Origin: Corythucha ciliata
Taxonomy: Eukaryota; Arthropoda; Insecta; Hemiptera; Tingidae
Direction of reading: 5' to 3'
DNA length: 64,000 bases
Assembly: GCA_038030265.1 (NCBI GenBank)
Contig: CM075941.1
Span: 14,012,001 to 14,076,000, forward strand
Made by a program: the position numbers and the translations under genes. The notes below the pieces were generated by a model. It did no database searches and had not been told where the DNA came from. It saw nothing but the letters and a program-made list of their open reading frames with translations. Shown in pieces: positions 59,131-64,000 of this stretch (the first letter of the stretch is position 1; every line of letters starts with the position of its first letter).

Positions 59131-59603
59131 TAATTTCGGGAAATCTGTTTGCCAGTAAACCAATTTCACTTGTTGGCATTTTTTTGTGACCAATTGCGCC
59201 GATTTTTCGCACTAAGAATCGTTTTCAGCTAGTTTCACTCAATAAAAAAGGAATTTCCCGGATTTCGCTCATTAAAAAAACCAATTTTGAGGGTTTACGA
59301 TCGCAGTGCCATCAGAGCTTCCCCTCCACCACTGCGCTGAGTTCACTTCATTCGGCGGGAGGCATATTTTTGCTAAATTAATAGTTCACGTCTCATAGGT
59401 TGTTGAATGTTTTTTTTTTTTTTTTTTTTTTTTTTTTCATTTTTCCGGCCTTTGGGTTTCCTCAATTTTCCGATGTTTCAATTATCAGAGATTGATTACT
59501 GTGTCTCTCTAGCAACTGTGTGACGTGTGGTATTGGTTGGTGAGGGGGCCGGATGGAGTCATAATTTGGCCCCATCCTTAAGCCGACTCTGGATCCGCGC
59601 CTG

Positions 59604-61320
59604 CGGACAGCTCTGAAGTCCAAGGAAGAGTCTCAATGCACATGGACCTCGCAGGACAGCTTTGGGGGTCTTGCTATGAACGATGTCGAAAAAAAGCCGC
59701 ACTTATTTTTTTTTTTTCAACGAGCGCTCGAACTAGTGGCCGCAGATTCGAGAAAATCAGATGATACCAGCGATCATGACGTGAAATACACATTTCTGGA
59801 CCATTTAAGAGCAACTTCACTAGCTAGCGGCTACTCCTGTTGCGTGTCAGGCTGGAACCACCTGTATTTCATGGTTCAGGGGACTCATACTTCACGTCTG
59901 TGAGAAAATGACTCTCACCCGATAAGATTGTGGAGGCGGTTTTGACGATTTTTTTTACCTCGACTCCAAGGGAGGGGTTATAGCCCCTTCCTTGGACCCG
60001 CCACTGACTCAGGGGTAAACATGCTTGCTTACACCATTAAAGAGGAAAATTTCGCTTCCTGGTAAAATGGTCATTCATGGAGTAAAATGAACCATTCAGA
60101 GGTACCTAAACAAATTGGAATTCAGATGGTTACAACGAACTTTCACCATTCAAGCGTAAAATTAGGCTTCCAGGTAAAATTGACCATTTAAACGGCAAAA
60201 TTGGCGATTTAGGGTACACAATTAGCCATTCAGGGAGTAACATTGACCATATCAGGGCTAAAATTGGCCATTTAGAGGTAAAATATAATTGACCATTTTG
60301 GGATAAGTATAAAGCCTGCCCTCCCCCCCTGCCAGGAGAGAATTGTTTCCCGACGTTTAAAGTCAACGGATAGGCCCCTTCCTGACTTTCACATGAATTT
60401 ATCGGTCAGCCAAGCTATATAAAAATGTAATGACACTTCCGGAAAAAACTAGTTGTAAAAAAAATTGACCCTTTTGGAAGTTAAATTGGTTATTCGGGGG
60501 GTATCATGACACTACGATGCCAGAAACTGCGAGAGATTTTCAAAATTCCCCTTCTCTATTGAAGTGGGACATGACTGTGACAGCGCTCTGTGGAGTCTCC
60601 CCCTCATCAACCGATATTGCTGTCGCAATTTTGAGTTTATTGGTTGACAAATCCTACGATTCCAGGAACAGGAGGCATTCCATCGACTTGGGGGGGGGGG
60701 GCGAGACGCGTGTTGACATGGTCTTCTCCCACCCCCTCCTATCCAGAACCATTCTGGCACAAGCGACCATGGAGCCACCCCCACCCCTATCACCGGAGAC
60801 GAGAAGGACTAAACCAGAAGAAAACAACTGTCCACGGGGTTTTATTCGTTATGTTTATTACACAAAAGGTATCGCATATTTTAACTTCTCTTAGTTTAAA
60901 CTTACAATTAATTCCGATTATATTAAATATCTTCAAACAACCTTACTGTAAAAAGAGAAACACATTAAAAGGGCTCTGGATAAAATATGTTTTTTGTTTT
61001 TTTGTTTTTTCTCGAAAGAAATGAGTTGTGGTGGGGTGGGAGAAGGCGCCTCCTGCTTTAATTGAAGAGCTGCGATTAACACTAATTGCTAAACTCCGAG
61101 TTATTAAGTCGATTTCCGCGGGGTTTTTAATGCTAGAACCGGGATAAAATTGTAAATTTAAACGCGTTTTTTTTCTGTAATACTCAGCGAATTTCGTGAT
61201 TTTTGTTTCTGCACTTTTGTTGAATGACTTGGGAGGACCACGCAGTGGCACGGAGACCAGGAAGTTTGTTGTTGTTGTTTGAGTCGCTTTAAGTGACTGA
61301 CGAGTCACCGACATTTACTC
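59604..61320. other. Intergenic between repeats and DCUN1D gene
   Basis: At 60050-60300 a short field repeats AAAATTGACCATTCAGG, related to the start of the 53930 field. CTTGGACCCGCCACTG ends at 60006 and looks like another hAT-like right end. Overlapping plus frames at 60517-61024 and a minus frame at 60943-61314 have no recognisable product. Confidence 0.45.
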
Positions 61321-62753
61321 TCAGCTTCTGATCTGATCACCTGTTTTGGGCATTTTGAGCCAATCGACAAATTCATCGAGCATCACCGGCCCTAAATGAA
61401 TAAGAAATATCAAATTTTCTAGCTCCAACGTTCTAGGGCAACGCGACTCAACTTACAGGCTCCGTCGACGTCATAATTCGACAGGTCGACGCTTATTGTG
61501 CGCGAAAATTCAAGTATGTTACACCACTGGTCTTTATTAATTACTTTGTACTTTGAGTGATCGAGGAACGAGCCGAATTGGCTGAATAAACTCCAGTGCT
61601 TCCCAAGGAGCAACTGGAGCATGGCTTTTGCGGTTTCCATGTCCATACTTCTCTGGTCCTTATCCTGAAAATTAAATTCCCGTTAATGGTGAGTAGGAGG
61701 AGGGAGGTTTATGGAAGAAGGTACTCACTCTTGCAAAATCGTAAGCGTATCTGTATATACTTTTAAATGACGTCTGGTCGTTAAGTAAAGACCTAAGGTA
61801 TTCGAGTTTGCTTTGTATTTTCAGTATTGTGTCACACCTGAAATACGACCGCTTGTTGATTAAAATTACTCAAAAATAAAACAGCAAATTATTCGACTCA
61901 CTGAATATCTGAAAGACCTCGAAGCCATTCTTGAACGGTGAAAAAGCCCATTTGTCGAGCGTTCATTTTCCACGCCAGTACTAACATTACAACGTTCTCA
62001 GGCTCAACACCAATGTCTTCGCAGAACTTTTCCATACCCTCAGGGCCTTTATGTAGTTCATGGAGAGAGGGAGGGGGGAGGGAGATGTCGAAATTGAGTT
62101 TTTAGCATTCACTAAACACGATAAAAAAAAAACACATTTACCGAGTAGCTCTGGATCATCGGGTGATGTGTACTCTCGAAACCAAGCTAAACATCTTTTC
62201 TGGCTAAACGACGAAGTGTCTTCGGATTTTGAAAATCTACGCCCGCTAGTCATTAAAAAACAAAAACACGCACAAAAATGAACACAAAACCTTCGTTTCA
62301 CACGACCGTAAGGATTTACGATGACGGGGTGAGGTGTAGGGGACGAATAATTTGGAGGAACCTTAGAAATGGAGGGGACGGGGGGGGGGAACTCTGATCT
62401 TTTTATCAACTCGTATTCGAGCGAAGAGCAAAAGTCACTGGACATAACAAAAACTAAAAAAACAACAAAAAAAGGATCACAGCAAGGCACAACCTCCTTG
62501 TTTATTTATAGACAACTGTGACTGTTGCCAAGAAAATGCGGTACAGTCAATATGTAACGCATTTTTTATTATTATTAATTTATTTTTGAACGAATAAAAT
62601 ACAAAAGTGTCTTGAAGAGACTCTGTGAGGCCGGGTGGGTGGGTTAACGGATGGGACAAACCTGGTGTTCGTGTTCCTTGAACGTTTATTAAAGTGCCTC
62701 TCGTCTTCTTCAGGTCCCATGTCGGCAGGTAGTCGTCGTTTGGAACGTGGCAT
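61321..62753 (-). CDS. DCUN1D4: DCN1-like protein (DCUN1D4/5 type), 7 exons
   Basis: Scaffold co-E3 that binds cullins and UBE2M/UBE2F to promote cullin neddylation. Exons on the minus strand: 62753-62662, 62437-62291, 62245-62142, 62046-61902, 61837-61729, 61664-61457, 61391-61321; 291 aa, like vertebrate DCUN1D4. Exon 1 gives a basic start ([18 protein letters not shown]). The potentiating-neddylation domain follows: [81 protein letters not shown], and VDWLK near the end. The second exon is 147 bp, in frame and little conserved; skipping it gives 242 aa, near DCUN1D5. The same exon also has its own ATG (62445), so it could be an alternative first exon. The intron between exons 2 and 3 is only 45 bp and may be retained without breaking the frame. 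Confidence 0.93.
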
Positions 62754-63519
62754 GTCACTACGAGTCAAGGTTAACGAGGAAGTTGTATCTGCAAAATAAC
62801 AGGGATCACGTGGTGACAAACAGTCATAACTGCGGGGGCTAGATTTACGGTTAGCAGGTTCGAAGACCTGGCGTTAGTGTGGCGGGGTGGGGGGTGGACA
62901 GCTTCGTAGCCTAATCAAGTAACCTCAGCCCGAAGTCAGTAACCAGGGTGAATACTTTCCGGCTGATTTGCGACTTTCTGGGGTAAGTCGTTCAGAGACG
63001 ACAGGTCACTCAGTGTGTTCCAGTTGATAACGGACGTTCCCGTCCCTTGTTGTCCCGGTTCAAGCGAGACCGTAATGAAACCCTTCGGGAGGCGATGTGC
63101 TGTGATCAATCAGGCCTTGGCCACTCCCTTTGGTGGTTGTCCTAGAGAGGCAGAGGACGAAAGACGACCGAAAACAAAACTGACGGACTCGACCAGAGGG
63201 CTACTTCCAGCACCCACCCACCCAATCACCACGGTGCGCTAGACGAACATCTTGACGATAGACATAGTGGGCTATCGATCATAAGCTCGGTGTAAAAAAT
63301 GACGCCTAATTTTTTGGTATCGACAATTTGTGATGGTAAAAAACCTTCACGACGCGTGCGCCCCGAAGAAGAGCTCAAGAGGGCCTTGGCTCAGCTAGTC
63401 TAGCAGAAACCAATGGCGAGGTGACCCTGCAGCGCGTATGCACTCACTGGGGTCGTAGATTGACGGCGGGACCTATCAAGTGTCTCCAAACCTTCGACGC
63501 GGAGCCCGTTGCCTACAAG
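62754..63519. other. 5' flank of DCUN1D gene
   Basis: No further exon is recognised. Plus frame 63015-63242 is unremarkable. The region is GC-richer than the repeat fields and may hold the promoter; no TATA box was noted. Confidence 0.4.
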
Positions 63520-64000
63520 CCTACGACTCGAATCAATTTTGCGGGTCTGACCCTTCAAAAAACAATTTTACGGATTTGACTCCTCCAATAGGCAAATTCA
63601 ACGGGCCAGGCTCATTCATAGAAACCAATTCGGCGGGGTTGGCTCCTTCAAATAGCGAATTTCGCCAGAGCTTGGTCATCAGAAACTAATTTCGCCGATT
63701 TGGCGCGCTCAAAAACCCAAATTGGCGGGGTTGGCTACTTCAAAAATGAATTTACCAGGATTTCCTCCCACAAAACCCAACGAAATCTGTGAATTTATGG
63801 CGCATTAGACACCAAAGTTCCGCGGGTGCGGCTCTTCAAAGCCCAAATTTGCGACTTTTGGCTATTTCAAATAGCCAATTTCGTGGGCATGGCCCTCGAA
63901 AAATCCAAATTTCGCGGATGTGGCTTTTTCCAAATCCGAATTTCGCGTGTTCGGTATCTAGAAATCCAATTTTACGGGGTTGGCTGAATTTATGGCACAC
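63520..64000 (-). repeat. C-type repeat field, inverted
   Basis: Complement of the C phrase: TTGGCTCCTTCAAATAGCGA, CCAAATTTCGCGGATGTGGC, period about 33 bases, running off the window edge. Confidence 0.75.

Larger units (their letters stand above)
57492..59603. mobile_element. hAT-like composite element carrying a repeat field, 2.1 kb
   Basis: Left end CAGTGGTGGATCCA, right end (complement) CAGGCGCGGATCCA, 11 of 14 bases alike, with GGGGCC following on both sides. The flanking 8 bases are identical, CGGACAGC at 57484-57491 and at 59604-59611, the hAT target-duplication length. Inside are C-like units, the D-type field (57900-59130), a tRNA-derived SINE (58831) and a 27-base T run, with no transposase. 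A rival right end at 60006 (complement CAGTGGCGGGTCCA) matches the left terminus over a longer stretch but has no target duplication. Confidence 0.65.

Noticed and set aside
59990..60006. Right end of the 57492 element
   Set aside because: It is of the same terminus family, but the exact 8-bp target duplication lies at 59604 instead; not fully excluded.
60517..60894. 125-aa protein upstream of the DCUN1D gene
   Set aside because: Interrupted by a G run, with no recognisable domain and no exon structure.

Overview
The window looks like nuclear DNA of an insect, or at least a hexapod. It holds two intact six-cysteine odorant-binding protein genes, a family restricted to hexapods, plus multi-exon genes with short GT-AG introns, a sperm-flagellum gene, and a heavy load of transposons and low-complexity repeats. 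The order cannot be told from the sequence alone.

Genes, left to right. Two odorant-binding protein genes lie head to tail on the + strand (12557-18763, 7 exons, 149 aa; 19442-20276, 6 exons, 150 aa). A fragmentary gene ending in a YqaJ-like domain runs from about 24061 to 26077. A dead DD41D mariner transposase lies at 29344-30432. CFAP61, an axonemal radial-spoke/calmodulin-associated complex protein, fills 36452-47819 (26 exons by hand, 1362 codons in one continuous frame). MRPL17 (47910-48653, - strand) faces it tail to tail. A non-canonical poly(A)/U polymerase occupies 51526-53616, and a DCN1-like cullin-neddylation factor of the DCUN1D4/5 type 61321-62753 (- strand). These genes do not form an operon or shared pathway; only the two OBP genes are a functional cluster.

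The rest is repeats of three kinds. First, long fields of diverged tandem repeats built from 20-32 bp units, in at least four sequence families (called A-D here) and both orientations; they fill introns and intergenic space. Second, hairpin MITEs, several sharing a terminus close to TAGGCCCRTTC although their bodies differ. Third, larger elements: a nested stack at 28149-32247 (DD41D mariner with ~680-bp inverted repeats, broken by a 1012-bp THAP/P-like element with an exact 8-bp target duplication, itself holding a 126-bp hairpin), a 1.48-kb fold-back element at 32273-33749, a hAT-like element at 24221-24703, and a 2.1-kb hAT-like candidate at 57492-59603 that carries one of the tandem-repeat fields as cargo and is flanked by the 8-bp repeat CGGACAGC.

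All gene models were spliced by hand from reading frame, splice consensus and family knowledge; no alignment or transcript data were available. Outer limits of repeat fields are approximate.
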